A DNA stretch of 42,050 nt, taken from an uncultured Alphaproteobacteria bacterium (GTDB taxonomy: Bacteria; Pseudomonadota; Alphaproteobacteria; RF32; CAG-239). Of this stretch, positions 9,061 through 17,974 are shown piece after piece. Positions within the stretch are counted from its first letter, which is position 1. Each line of letters starts with the position of its first letter. The stretch is taken from positions 1 to 42,050 of the forward strand of contig CALXWB010000011.1 of NCBI GenBank assembly GCA_944392225.1, in the 5' to 3' direction. Under the pieces are notes generated by a model, which did no database searches, had not been told where the DNA came from, and saw only the letters and a list, made by a program, of their open reading frames with translations. A program made the position numbers and the translations under genes.

Positions 9061-9229
9061 CGCAGGCTAGAGGTAGCTTGTGGTGCCTGAAAAACACCTC
9101 ATATACAAATCCACTTATGGTGGAGTGCCCGATATAAGCCTATTTATAGGACGAATAAAGGTGTCTGTGTATATGCAGTTTTTCAGCTCCACCGCCTTGA
9201 GTTTTTCAACTCTTGGCGGTTTATTTTTC
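9061..9229 (+). ncRNA. Candidate structured noncoding RNA (about 170 nt) or long leader RNA, family not recognised
   Basis: A promoter upstream and a terminator at 9191-9229 define a transcript with no convincing ORF. It can fold into a long rod: 9082-9085 with 9190-9193, CTGAAAAAC 9087-9095 with GTTTTTCAG 9178-9186, and ATATAC 9101-9106 with GTATAT 9169-9174. Inside are small hairpins TCCAC/GTGGA (9110-9124) and CCTA/TAGG (9139-9150). A 7-bp alternative, GGTGGAG 9119-9125 with CTCCACC 9187-9193, excludes the rod base and overlaps the terminator stem. A rod between a promoter and terminator, at this length, recalls 6S RNA, but I do not see enough 6S landmarks to name it. It could also be an attenuator for the regulator at 9266. 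Confidence 0.5.
9191..9229 (+). terminator. Rho-independent terminator of the structured RNA
   Basis: The stem ACCGCC (9191-9196) / GGCGGT (9215-9220) is topped by GAGTT/AACTC around a TTTC loop, followed by TTATTTTTC. It lies 37 bases before the start codon of the regulator at 9266, so it either ends a separate RNA or attenuates that gene. Confidence 0.8.
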
Positions 9230-9265
9230 AAACTGTAATGTAACAGAGAAAAGGAGTTGAATAAA

Positions 9266-9508
9266 ATGCTGGATAAAAAACAAGCAAAAGCAAACTTGCG
9301 GCAAACACGCCTCAATCTGGCCGAACAAATCATATCTTTACGGCGCGCCAATCATATGCGCGTGGTCGATTTGTCGGCTCAATCCGATGTGCCCTCAATT
9401 TATATTGAAAAACTGGAGCTTGGGTTAGCCGAACTCAACATCGGTTATCTAAACCAAATTGCCCGCACTTTTCATCAAAAAATCTCGATAGAATTAGAAA
9501 ATGTTTAA
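9266..9508 (+). CDS. Small helix-turn-helix (Cro/C1-type) regulator
   Basis: This 80-residue protein reads as a single HTH domain: LAEQIISLRRANHMRVVDLSAQ is helix 1 and the turn, DVPSIYIEKLELG matches the recognition helix and the ExG of XRE proteins, and NIGYLNQIARTF matches the fourth helix. The N-terminal 17 residues are Lys/Arg-rich. ATG 9266 has AAGGAG nine bases upstream; a TTG at 9257 is too close to that site. No partner toxin or second domain is nearby. It stands alone between the structured RNA and a bidirectional terminator. It may regulate its own locus or bind widely; the target is unknown. Confidence 0.8.
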   Translation: MLDKKQAKANLRQTRLNLAEQIISLRRANHMRVVDLSAQSDVPSIYIEKLELGLAELNIGYLNQIARTFHQKISIELENV

Positions 9509-9520
9509 GGCACAAAAAAA

Positions 9521-9536
9521 CCTCTCATCTGAGAGG
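9521..9536. terminator. Bidirectional terminator between the HTH regulator and trxA
   Basis: A 6-bp stem CCTCTC/GAGAGG with a 4-nt loop has seven A upstream and five T downstream. It terminates the rightward regulator gene and the leftward rph-rdgB-addB-addA-trxA transcript. Confidence 0.8.
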
Positions 9537-9556
9537 TTTTTCTGTTTAACTCAAAA

Positions 9557-9871
9557 TTACATATGAGCGTTCAACCAGCTTGTGAGGGCATCTTTAGAGT
9601 TGAAACCAACTTTCATATCCACTTGTTTGCCGTCTTTGAACAAGAACATGGTCGGAATGCTGCGGATTCCAAATTCGGCAGCGGTATTTGGAGATTCGTC
9701 CACATTCATTTTGCAAATTTCCACCTTGCCGGCCATATCTTTAGAAACTTCTTCCAACACAGGAATCAGCTGACGGCACGGACCGCACCATTCTGCCCAA
9801 AAGTCAACCAAAACCAAACCCTTTGAGTTCAACACCTCATCTTTGAATTGACTATCATTAATAGCTTTCAT
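9557..9871 (-). CDS. trxA: Thioredoxin
   Basis: This is a cytoplasmic dithiol reductant. The 104-residue product has the VLVDFWAEWCGPC active site (C29 and C32), NVDESPNTAAEFGIRSIPT with cis-Pro73, and the usual FKDGKQVDMKVGF end. The start at 9871 is chosen because an AAAGGA site precedes it; an in-frame ATG at 9886 overlaps that site. It lies 59 bases after addA on the same strand. An addB-addA-trxA order is common in alphaproteobacteria, so it is probably the last gene of that operon. Confidence 0.96.
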   Translation of the reverse strand: MKAINDSQFKDEVLNSKGLVLVDFWAEWCGPCRQLIPVLEEVSKDMAGKVEICKMNVDESPNTAAEFGIRSIPTMFLFKDGKQVDMKVGFNSKDALTSWLNAHM

Positions 9872-9930
9872 TTTGTTTCCTTTCAAAAGTAATATTTAAT
9901 GTTCTCAATATAACCCAATTTTTTTTATAT

Positions 9931-12900
9931 TCAACTAACTTTCATCAAATTGGCCGTATCTGTCCATAAGATATATGTTTCAATTTTCTGCTTTGGATAA
10001 ATCTTGGCCACCAGCTCTTGATAAGCCGCAAGTTGCTTCACATAAGCAGGCGGAATATCGGCAATTGTTTTGGCGGCCGGTCGATTCGTCTTAAAATCAA
10101 TAATCATCACGCGGTCTTTTTCCACCACCAAACGGTCAATCTGCCCCGAGATAATTCTGTCTTTAACCTGCCCCATCACCGGAACTTCAGCCTTGGAATT
10201 TTCTCCAAACACGGCAGCAAAATCCGGATTTTTAAGAAGCGCGGAAACCTCTTCAATCACGCGGTTATGTTCACGCAAAGACAAATCAGGCGCATTCTTT
10301 TGCAAAAACTCATCAATCACCAAAGCCGTGTCGGCATTTTTAATTTCCGGCAAAAACTGCAAAAGTTTATGAATAATCGTCCCGCGGCGATATTTGCTTT
10401 GTCCGTTTTCTCCGAGCGGAGAAGCAAAAGCCTCATCATCCTCTTCTTCATCGAGTTTAGATGGTGTCAAAGGTTTGGCAAGCAAGCTTTCCGCCTCAGG
10501 AATAGTGTGAATCCACGCAAAATCAGGCGTGCGAACAACCGCTTTTTCTTTTTTCTCTTCATTTTCTTTATGAAACTCTTGCGCCACATTATATGCAACC
10601 ACACCGTCATTTTGTTCAGTGCCGATTTTGGCAAAGCTCTGCTGACAAAGTGCATACCACGATTCTTCATTCGGCTCTTTGCTTTTGGTATAGCCGCAAA
10701 TATATAATCTATCTTCGGCACGGGTTAAAGCCACATACAAAAGCCGGCGATATTCTTCGAGCGAAAGCTCTTTTTCTTCTTGCTTCAGGCGTTTGCAATT
10801 TTCTTCATAATTTTGCGCGGAAAACGGATAATACATCACATCATCATCAAGCAAAAGCCCTGCCTCGTTTTTAATACTTTTAACGCGCACCGTATCCGGC
10901 AAAATCACAATCGGAGCCTGCAAACCTTTGGAGCCATGCACGGTCATAATCCGCACCGCATCGGCATCGCTTTGCTCTTGCTCACGCTTGATTTCCACCT
11001 CGTCTTGCGCAATCCAGTTCACAAAATTTTGCAGGCTCGGAATATGCTCTTGCTCAAAATTCAAGGTCAGGTTAACAAACTCATCAATACCATCAATTGC
11101 TTCTTCACCAAGACGGGAAACAAACTTTTTGCGCCCTTGCATTTTATTTAAGATATAAGCATAAAGCTCAAACGGGCGCACATAATCTGCCATATTCAAC
11201 AGAGTTTGCAGTTCGGAATAAGTTTCTCTATATGCCGGATTATCACCAAGCTTGCTCCAAAGAGAAGCCTGCCCGCGCTTATAACAAAGCTTAAACAAAT
11301 CATCATCATCCAGCCCGAAAAGCGGCGATTTCAAAATCGTGGCCAAGGTTAAATCATCAGCCGGAAGCAATAAAAATTTAGCCACGGCCACCAAGTCTTG
11401 AATGGCAATTTGTTCCAGAAGTTTGATTTTATCCACGCCGGCAATATTCACATCGGCATTTTTGCACTCACGCACCAATTCTTCCACAAAGCTGTTGCGC
11501 CGTTGCACCAAAATCATAAAATCGGCAAAGCGCACCGGTCGGTCTTGTGAAACCAAAATCTCTTTGTTTGCAACCATTTCTTTGATTTTGAGCGCAATCA
11601 TCTTAGCCAAACGAGAGCTGGTGGAAGAAGCTACCTTACGCTCAATCGGCGGCAGATAAACATCGGGGTTTTCATCTTCTTCCGCCTCCACCAAAGGCCA
11701 AATCTCCACCTTACCGCCATCCCCGATACGTGACGGCACATGGGTCATGTCTTGCTCAATCGGCACCACACCTTGTTTGGCTTGCGGCAGGGAGAATACC
11801 TGATTAACCGTATCCAAAATGGCGGCCGTGGAGCGGAAAGAAACATCCAAATTCACTTCTTCAAAGCTATTTGTCGGTGCCAATTTCTCGGCAAAATAAC
11901 GGCGCATATTGTCAAATTCTTTAGGATCTGCCCCTTGGAAAGAATAAATAGATTGTTTGCGGTCACCCACGGCAAAAATCGTGCGCGTTTGGTTGGAGGA
12001 GCTGGCCCCGTCAAAAAAGTCTTCCGTTACAGCGCGGATAATTGCCCATTGGTCGGGAGATGTATCTTGTGCCTCATCAATCAGCACATTGTCAATACCG
12101 CCATCTAGCTTAAACAATACCCAATCGGCCACGCTTTTATCTTCCAACAACTCACGTGTGAGGACAATCAAATCCTCATAATCCATTTTGGAATGCAAGC
12201 GTTTGTAGGCATTATAACCGCCAATCAAATCTTCCGCCAAATACAAAACCGCTTTGGTGGTTTCAAACAAACCCACCGCCGCCAGTTTGTTGTTAAGCTC
12301 AATCACACTTTCAGCCAAGAAAAGCATTTTTTCTTCCGCTTCCGGATAGATTTTGAGCACATCTTTCGTGGCCAATTTGGCTCTGATTTTGCCGCTGGTT
12401 AAAAACACATTCTGAAAAGCATCATAATTTTCGGCAGTCAAACCTTTTTCCAAAATATCGGCAAAAACTGTGGCGTTTTTATTATCGGTCGCCTTACCGG
12501 CAAACAAAGCATTCATCAGCGCTTTGAGCTCGGCTTTATCCAGTTTTTCGGCATAGTCTGCAATCACGCTGTCTTTGCTGTCGGTTGGATTTATACCAAG
12601 CTTTTCTGCCGTGTGAGCAAGAAGCTCATCCACATTTTTATATTTATGGAGCAAGCGAGAGATTTTGTTTCGATTCGCCGCCAGATTATTCATAATTTTG
12701 GGGAATGTAAATTCACTCACATTTTGGGTGATAAAGGCCAAAGATTGTGAAGATTTGCTATTCGGGTTCAGCTCAATCTGGCGCAACAAATGCGCTTTCA
12801 CTTCTTCCAAAGCTTCAGCCGCGGCACGGTCGTCCATCACCTCAAAATAAGGCGAAATTTTGGCTTCCAGCGGAAAGCGTTTCAAAATCTCTTGGCAAAA

Positions 12901-13314
12901 ACTGTGAATGGTCTGAATCTTCATGCCACCGGGGGTATCAAGCAACACCGCAAACAACTTGCGTGCCGTGGCCAAGAGCTTATCTCCGTCTTTGAGGCTC
13001 AACACATCTTGCCCCAAAAGGGCCGAAATTTCTTCTTGCAATTTTTCTTCTTTAGCCACAGCCCAACGGCTCAAACGTCCGGCAATACGCGTGCTCATCT
13101 CCACTGCCGCCGCTTTGGTATAGGTCAAACACAAAATTTTGGCAGGCGGCACGCCTTTGAGCAACAAGCGCAACACCCTGTCGGAAAGCACTTTGGTTTT
13201 GCCGGTTCCGGCGGAGGCTTCCACCCAAACCGATTTATCGGGGTTGGAGGCTTTGCGTTGCTTTTGTGTGGCCAACAAAGAGCGATTTTCCCTTTCTTTC
13301 TTAATATCCGTCAT
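9931..13314 (-). CDS. addA: Double-strand break repair helicase-nuclease AddA
   Basis: AddA is the UvrD-like 3'-5' helicase and nuclease subunit of AddAB, which processes broken DNA ends for RecA. The 1127-residue product has Walker A ASAGTGKT (33-40), LCLTYTKAAAVEMSTRI, Walker B with D413-E414 in DEAQDTSPDQW, VGDRKQSIYSFQGA, MTVHGSKGLQAPIVILPD and RRLLYVALTRAEDRLYI. It ends in a RecB-type nuclease domain with DFKTN (1073-1077). The ATG at 13314 has an AGAGGAG site eight bases upstream; a GTG nine bases before it is too close to that site. The addB stop lies 5 bases before, so the two subunits are coupled. Confidence 0.95.
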   Translation of the reverse strand: MTDIKKERENRSLLATQKQRKASNPDKSVWVEASAGTGKTKVLSDRVLRLLLKGVPPAKILCLTYTKAAAVEMSTRIAGRLSRWAVAKEEKLQEEISALLGQDVLSLKDGDKLLATARKLFAVLLDTPGGMKIQTIHSFCQEILKRFPLEAKISPYFEVMDDRAAAEALEEVKAHLLRQIELNPNSKSSQSLAFITQNVSEFTFPKIMNNLAANRNKISRLLHKYKNVDELLAHTAEKLGINPTDSKDSVIADYAEKLDKAELKALMNALFAGKATDNKNATVFADILEKGLTAENYDAFQNVFLTSGKIRAKLATKDVLKIYPEAEEKMLFLAESVIELNNKLAAVGLFETTKAVLYLAEDLIGGYNAYKRLHSKMDYEDLIVLTRELLEDKSVADWVLFKLDGGIDNVLIDEAQDTSPDQWAIIRAVTEDFFDGASSSNQTRTIFAVGDRKQSIYSFQGADPKEFDNMRRYFAEKLAPTNSFEEVNLDVSFRSTAAILDTVNQVFSLPQAKQGVVPIEQDMTHVPSRIGDGGKVEIWPLVEAEEDENPDVYLPPIERKVASSTSSRLAKMIALKIKEMVANKEILVSQDRPVRFADFMILVQRRNSFVEELVRECKNADVNIAGVDKIKLLEQIAIQDLVAVAKFLLLPADDLTLATILKSPLFGLDDDDLFKLCYKRGQASLWSKLGDNPAYRETYSELQTLLNMADYVRPFELYAYILNKMQGRKKFVSRLGEEAIDGIDEFVNLTLNFEQEHIPSLQNFVNWIAQDEVEIKREQEQSDADAVRIMTVHGSKGLQAPIVILPDTVRVKSIKNEAGLLLDDDVMYYPFSAQNYEENCKRLKQEEKELSLEEYRRLLYVALTRAEDRLYICGYTKSKEPNEESWYALCQQSFAKIGTEQNDGVVAYNVAQEFHKENEEKKEKAVVRTPDFAWIHTIPEAESLLAKPLTPSKLDEEEDDEAFASPLGENGQSKYRRGTIIHKLLQFLPEIKNADTALVIDEFLQKNAPDLSLREHNRVIEEVSALLKNPDFAAVFGENSKAEVPVMGQVKDRIISGQIDRLVVEKDRVMIIDFKTNRPAAKTIADIPPAYVKQLAAYQELVAKIYPKQKIETYILWTDTANLMKVS

Positions 13315-13319
13315 CAAAA

Positions 13320-16211
13320 TCACTCCTCTGCATCACTCTCAACCACTGACCATTCTTTCACGCGTGCCAAATGCTCATAATCGGAATATTCCGGCACATT
13401 TTTTGGATTCGGTCGGCTCAAATAAGGTGTATCTTCAAAATCAAACAAATTAATCAGCTTGGCAATATTTTCCAAATTGCGGTTGAGGGTTGCTTCCATA
13501 TCACCGCCAATCACCGTTTCTTTGCGCCCAAGCTGCCAATAGATGAGTTCAGCTATTGCCTTTTTATCAATACTCGCAAAACCACCGGCTTGCGCAATCA
13601 AACCTTCAATCGGCAACTGCGGTGCTTTACCTGTTTCCACTTCTTTTTTGGAGCGCGCTCTACCGGTTTTATAATCAATGATATTAATTTTGCCGTCTTT
13701 GGTTTCATCAACACGGTCAGCTTTCGCGGTTAAGACAAAATCTCCGGCCGGCGCATTCAAAACCAACTGCCCCTTAACTTCATTATGAACTCGTTTGATG
13801 TTGGCACGATATTCTTTTTCTTTTGCCACCACCCAAGCAACGGTTTTCACAAAATTCGGCCACCAAAAAGCGCGTGTTTCTTGCGCAATGCCATTTTCGG
13901 CAAAATATTTTTCACCCAGCGCCAAAAATTCCGCCTCCGCATTATCGGGAAAATCGCTCGGATGCAGATTGTTAAATTCTTCCAAAATGGCATGAATAAT
14001 ATTACCATAATCCGCCATGGATAAATCTTGCTCAATTTCTTCCAGCGGCTTAAGCTTTAAGATATATTTGGCAAAAATAGAATATGGATCACGCATCCAC
14101 ATTTCCACATTGCTGGCCGACATCTCACGCGGGCGGGCATAAACCGGCGGCTTGGGTGCCGGTGGCAAGATTTTGACATATTCTTGAGGCTTGTCCAAAT
14201 CTTTGGCAATCAGGCGATAAATCACATCTTCCAAAGCTCCGGCTTCATAACCCAAAGCTTTTAACACCGTTTCCAAACGCAGCCACCAGCGTGAACGCAC
14301 TTGCGGTGTGCCTTGCACTTTTTCGGCGCGGGTTAAATAAAGCTCCTCGCCGCCCATAAACTCGGCAAAGTCTTTAGCCATAATACCAATGGCTTTCTCT
14401 GGAAGAGGAAAACCAAATTCTTTTTTCATCGGGCGTGACATCCAAGGGTCGGAAGTGGCGGTTTTGGGCCAAATACCTTCGTTCACTTCACCCAAAATCG
14501 TCACATCATATTTCACCAAACGTGCCTCAATCGGACCTAAAATCTTCAATCTCGGGTGTGTACCAAACTTTGGTCGCACGGTCACACTGCTCATCAAGGC
14601 TTCAATCAGGCTCAAATATTCTTGTGCCTCAATCTCGCCCAAAACTTCGGCTTTCTCGAGCAAGTCGGCAAAGAAATGCGCCGCGGCCTCTCCGGCATCA
14701 CCTTTCCACAAATTAAGCGCACCGGCTTTTGCATCTGTGGCCGCCAAAGCTTCCGCCACTTGCAAATGAGCTTGAATAAGCGCTTTCAAATCAGCAGATT
14801 GTGCCAGATAGAGCTTATAAAGCGGGGCCAAAACAGCCTTCATATTTTGCTCAAAGGCTTGCAAGGTTTCATCTTCTTGTTGCGCGCGCCAAACTTTTTC
14901 TTCGAGCATACGGCTCATGCGACGCACTTCGCCGTTCTTTTGTCCGTTGTTGGTCAGCGGATGCTTGAGCAAACTCAAAAAATCTATTCGGTTAAAATCG
15001 TTTTCACAAACTTTTGCTACCAAGCGCAAAAAGTTCCCAACCGGGGTTAAAGACAAAGGCTTGCCGGCAGAATCATCAACCTTAATCTCCCAGCGCTCGA
15101 GCTCACTGGCCACACGGCGCGCCAAGTTTCTGTCCGAGGTAATAAGCGCCGCGGTTTTCTCCGGCTCTTCCAAAGTTTCACGCATAATCAGCGCAATCGC
15201 CAAAGCCTCTTCTCTGATATCGGCACAATCAATCAAGCTGATACCGGCCGTGGCTTCAATGCCGAGTTTTTTCTGTTGAATATCACGCCATTTATCGGTG
15301 GTTTTTGCCGGACGCATAATCTCGGAAATCAGCGCTTCACGCGGTTTGTTTTGCGGCTCTGCCAAATCAACAATTTGCGCGCGTTCAATCTGCAAATAAT
15401 CCAGCAAGAGCTTAAATTCAAATTGCGGGTGGGTTTCATCAATCTCTTGCCAATCATCGTCGTCCAAATCTCTGTCCAGCCCGGAGAGAATAACCTCGCC
15501 CTTGGGCAAGTTCAAAACCGTTTGCACCAACTCTTTCATGGCCGGATAAGTTGCCGTGGTTCCGGCAATGATAATCCGTTTATCGGGCTTGGTTTTCGCC
15601 CATTGGCAACTTTGCGCCCGAATAAGCAGATTGCGCCGCTCGCTTGGGTCAATCAAATTTCTTTCTTTGAGAATATCCGGCCAAAAACGGGTGATGATTT
15701 CCAAAAACTTCAAAGTTTCTTGCCAATGCGCGGCATATTCTTCCGGCACCAAATTTTGCAAATTGGCAAAGCTCAAATCTTCATTATTAACCGTGTCGAT
15801 GAGGTTAGCGAGCTCTTGTGCCAAAAAACAAGCTTGGTTGAGAGGAATTTTCTCCAAACCAAAATCTGAGGGCTTAGCCATAATGATTTTGGTAAAAAGG
15901 AGTAAACGCTCGTTGCGCTCAATGGCAGGCGGCAGGTTCAAAATCTCGGCATCACTGTCGAGACCTGATAGAAAAAGCTCATCTTCTTCCACATCGCCAA
16001 TCGGTATCATTTTGGGCAATAAGGTCGGCGCCATACCTTGCGCACGCACAAAAGCATCGGCCATTGATTTGACCGCACGACGGTTCGGTAAAAGGAGCAA
16101 AACCTCAGCCAGTTCTAACGGATTATTTTGATATTCAGATAAAAGTTTGCCTGCCAAAGTGTCAACAAAAGAGCAGGTTGCAGGAATGTTATACAATCGG
16201 CAGGCAGACAT
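13320..16211 (-). CDS. addB: Double-strand break repair protein AddB (alphaproteobacterial type)
   Basis: AddB is the second subunit of AddAB. In the family its helicase domain is inactive or degenerate, and its C-terminal nuclease cuts the 5' strand. The 963-residue product begins with NIPATCSFVDTLAGKLL and LLLPNRRAVKSMADAF, where a normal Walker A is absent, and carries IIDYKTGRARSKKEVETGK with D846 and K848 of the nuclease motif. The start ATG at 16211 is only 3 bases after the rdgB stop. The addA start follows 5 bases after its TGA. Length fits the alphaproteobacterial family of around 1000 residues. Confidence 0.94.
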   Translation of the reverse strand: MSACRLYNIPATCSFVDTLAGKLLSEYQNNPLELAEVLLLLPNRRAVKSMADAFVRAQGMAPTLLPKMIPIGDVEEDELFLSGLDSDAEILNLPPAIERNERLLLFTKIIMAKPSDFGLEKIPLNQACFLAQELANLIDTVNNEDLSFANLQNLVPEEYAAHWQETLKFLEIITRFWPDILKERNLIDPSERRNLLIRAQSCQWAKTKPDKRIIIAGTTATYPAMKELVQTVLNLPKGEVILSGLDRDLDDDDWQEIDETHPQFEFKLLLDYLQIERAQIVDLAEPQNKPREALISEIMRPAKTTDKWRDIQQKKLGIEATAGISLIDCADIREEALAIALIMRETLEEPEKTAALITSDRNLARRVASELERWEIKVDDSAGKPLSLTPVGNFLRLVAKVCENDFNRIDFLSLLKHPLTNNGQKNGEVRRMSRMLEEKVWRAQQEDETLQAFEQNMKAVLAPLYKLYLAQSADLKALIQAHLQVAEALAATDAKAGALNLWKGDAGEAAAHFFADLLEKAEVLGEIEAQEYLSLIEALMSSVTVRPKFGTHPRLKILGPIEARLVKYDVTILGEVNEGIWPKTATSDPWMSRPMKKEFGFPLPEKAIGIMAKDFAEFMGGEELYLTRAEKVQGTPQVRSRWWLRLETVLKALGYEAGALEDVIYRLIAKDLDKPQEYVKILPPAPKPPVYARPREMSASNVEMWMRDPYSIFAKYILKLKPLEEIEQDLSMADYGNIIHAILEEFNNLHPSDFPDNAEAEFLALGEKYFAENGIAQETRAFWWPNFVKTVAWVVAKEKEYRANIKRVHNEVKGQLVLNAPAGDFVLTAKADRVDETKDGKINIIDYKTGRARSKKEVETGKAPQLPIEGLIAQAGGFASIDKKAIAELIYWQLGRKETVIGGDMEATLNRNLENIAKLINLFDFEDTPYLSRPNPKNVPEYSDYEHLARVKEWSVVESDAEE

Positions 16212-16214
16212 TTT

Positions 16215-16805
16215 TTACAAACTTTCCAAATAAGCCACAAATTTTTTGCAGGCATGACCACGGTGAGAAATTTTGTTTTTCTCCTCTTTAGGCAAATCAC
16301 CGAATGTTTGGTCATAACCGTTGGGTTTGAAAATCGGGTCATAACCAAAACCGCCCTTGCCTTCTTTTTCTTTGGTAATCACACCGTTCACGCGGCCTTC
16401 AAAAACTTTTGTTTTTTCACCAGGCACGGCAAAAGCCATCACACAGGCAAAATAAGCCGAACGGTCGTTTGAACCGCTGTCTTTAATTTCTTTAAGGAGC
16501 ATATCCATCCCCTTGTCAAAATCGCGGTTCGGCGCATAGCGTGCGGAATAAACCCCCGGTCGACCGTTTAAGGCATTCACGCACAAACCGGAGTCATCGG
16601 CCAAGCATGGCAGACCGCTGATTTTGCAAAGTTCATCGGCTTTAAGACGGGCATTTTCTTCAAAAGTGGTGCCGGTTTCTTCAACATCGGGTAAATTCAA
16701 ATCGGCAGCCGAAACAACCTGAATGTTGAAAGGTTTCAGCATTTGACCGATTTCTTGCACTTTGCCTTGATTATGGCTGGCCAAAACAATTTTATCAAAT
16801 TTCAT
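16215..16805 (-). CDS. rdgB: XTP/dITP diphosphatase (RdgB/HAM1 family)
   Basis: It hydrolyses non-canonical purine triphosphates (XTP, ITP, dITP) to keep them out of DNA and RNA. The 196-residue product has the substrate motif SHNQGK (10-15), TTFEENARLKA, the catalytic LADDSGL with D70 and D71, PGVYSARYA, GKGGFGYDPIF and KNKISHRGHA near the end. It sits 3 bases after rph and 3 bases before addB, so the operon joins RNA maturation, pool sanitation and break repair. Confidence 0.96.
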   Translation of the reverse strand: MKFDKIVLASHNQGKVQEIGQMLKPFNIQVVSAADLNLPDVEETGTTFEENARLKADELCKISGLPCLADDSGLCVNALNGRPGVYSARYAPNRDFDKGMDMLLKEIKDSGSNDRSAYFACVMAFAVPGEKTKVFEGRVNGVITKEKEGKGGFGYDPIFKPNGYDQTFGDLPKEEKNKISHRGHACKKFVAYLESL

Positions 16806-16808
16806 ATC

Positions 16809-17519
16809 TTATTTTCCCAAAGCTTGTTTTTGTTTTTCAATGAGCTCGGCCACGCCCTTACGTGCCAAAGCAAAAAGCTGATTGAACTGATTTTCGTCAA
16901 AAGGTTTACCTTCCGCCGTACCCTGAATTTCCACAATTTTGTTATCATCGGTCAAAACAAAATTCATATCCACTTCGGCGGTTGAATCTTCTTCATAGTC
17001 CACATCCAAAACGCATTCACCGTTGCAAATGCCGCAAGAAATGGCCGCAACCATACCTTTGAGCGGATTAACCAGAAGTTTTTTCTCATCCATAAGCTTT
17101 CGCAAAGCCAATGCTAAGGCCACATAACCACCGGTGATGGAGGCTGTGCGCGTGCCGCCGTCGGCTTGCAAAACATCGCAGTCTATGCAAATGGAAATAT
17201 CTTTCATCGCCTCCAAATCAACCACGGCTCGCAAAGCGCGGCCGATGAGGCGTTGAATTTCTTGTGAACGACCCGAAGGCTTTTTGGTTTCTCTCGGGAT
17301 TCGGGTTTGTGCCGAACGCGGCAACATGGCATATTCTGCGGTAACCCAGCCTTTATTTTGCCCTTTGAGCCAAGCCGGAAGCTTGTCTTCCACACTGGCG
17401 GTGCAAACCACGTGGGTATTGCCGCATTTAATCAGGCAGGAACCTTCGGCATAAGGGTTAAAATGGGGGATGATTTCCACTTCACGAATTTGATTATTTT
17501 CACGCTGAGAATGACGCAT
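16809..17519 (-). CDS. rph: Ribonuclease PH
   Basis: RNase PH is a phosphorolytic 3'-5' exonuclease that trims tRNA 3' ends and forms a hexameric ring. The 236-residue product has EGSCLIKCGNTHVVCTASVE, the RETKKPSGRSQEIQRLIGRALRAVVD phosphate-binding region, CDVLQADGGTRTASITGG and LDVDYEEDSTAEVDMNFV. It is the first gene of rph-rdgB-addB-addA-trxA. A candidate promoter lies at 17557-17585. The length is normal. Confidence 0.97.
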   Translation of the reverse strand: MRHSQRENNQIREVEIIPHFNPYAEGSCLIKCGNTHVVCTASVEDKLPAWLKGQNKGWVTAEYAMLPRSAQTRIPRETKKPSGRSQEIQRLIGRALRAVVDLEAMKDISICIDCDVLQADGGTRTASITGGYVALALALRKLMDEKKLLVNPLKGMVAAISCGICNGECVLDVDYEEDSTAEVDMNFVLTDDNKIVEIQGTAEGKPFDENQFNQLFALARKGVAELIEKQKQALGK

Positions 17520-17556
17520 TTTTTTCTTCTTTCATTCAAGTTCAAAAACTTCTTTG

Positions 17557-17585
17557 AAGATAGACCAGATTCGCTTTTTCATCAA
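17557..17585 (-). promoter_or_regulatory. Candidate promoter of rph-rdgB-addB-addA-trxA
   Basis: On the minus strand TTGATG (17580-17585) and TATCTT (17557-17562) are 17 bases apart, about 40 bases upstream of the rph start codon. Confidence 0.4.
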
Positions 17586-17661
17586 GCACAAAAGACATTT
17601 AAAACAGCAAAATCTGGATTAGATTCTCGGACGAAACAAAAAAAATTTGGAGACGGCCGCA

Positions 17662-17690
17662 AAAGAAAGCACCTTAAATGTGCTTTCTTT
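17662..17690. repeat. Perfect inverted repeat inside repeat copy 1
   Basis: AAAGAAAGCAC (17662-17672) pairs with GTGCTTTCTTT (17680-17690) around a 7-nt loop. It resembles a terminator stem, but the T runs on either side are short (on the minus strand TTTCTTTTG). It could end leftward transcription coming from glgA before rph, or be part of the repeat. Confidence 0.6.
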
Positions 17691-17701
17691 AAGGAGACGC
17701 A

Positions 17702-17974
17702 ATGAGACTTGGCTTTGACAGAATGCGACAGCTTTCACAGCAAAGCCTTAGTCGGAATTGGAGAAATAGAGTAGTTTTAGGAGCGAGAAAAATCCTAATG
17801 TACAAAGAGGTACATGGATTTTTCGAGACGACGCTAAACTGCTCTAGTTCTCCATTATACAAATTTTTTATAAAATTGTATTATACGAGGAAGATAATAA
17901 GATTTAAGGAAAATTGCGAGGGAATGTACAAAGAAGTACATGACCGAACAATTTATCCGCAAAATCTGTATTAG
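17702..17974 (+). CDS. Doubtful 90-residue ORF within the dispersed repeat
   Basis: An ATG with AAGGAG six bases upstream opens a 90-codon frame that runs through the repeat and stops at TAG. The product is basic, starts MRLGFDRMRQLSQQSLSR, and carries MYKEVH twice, because each hairpin translates to that sequence. The second repeat copy keeps the same frame without indels from GARKILMYK to the same TAG, but an in-frame TGA lies just upstream there, and many differences between copies change amino acids. I do not recognise the sequence. It may be a real repeat-encoded peptide or an accidental open frame in a structured repeat; the second seems more likely. Confidence 0.25.
   Translation: MRLGFDRMRQLSQQSLSRNWRNRVVLGARKILMYKEVHGFFETTLNCSSSPLYKFFIKLYYTRKIIRFKENCEGMYKEVHDRTIYPQNLY

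Noticed and set aside
9061-9229. 6S RNA, tmRNA or SRP RNA as a firm call
   Set aside because: Length and rod shape suit 6S, but I cannot match its conserved bubble or flanks. There is no tmRNA tag reading frame or T-loop, and no SRP GGAAG loop.
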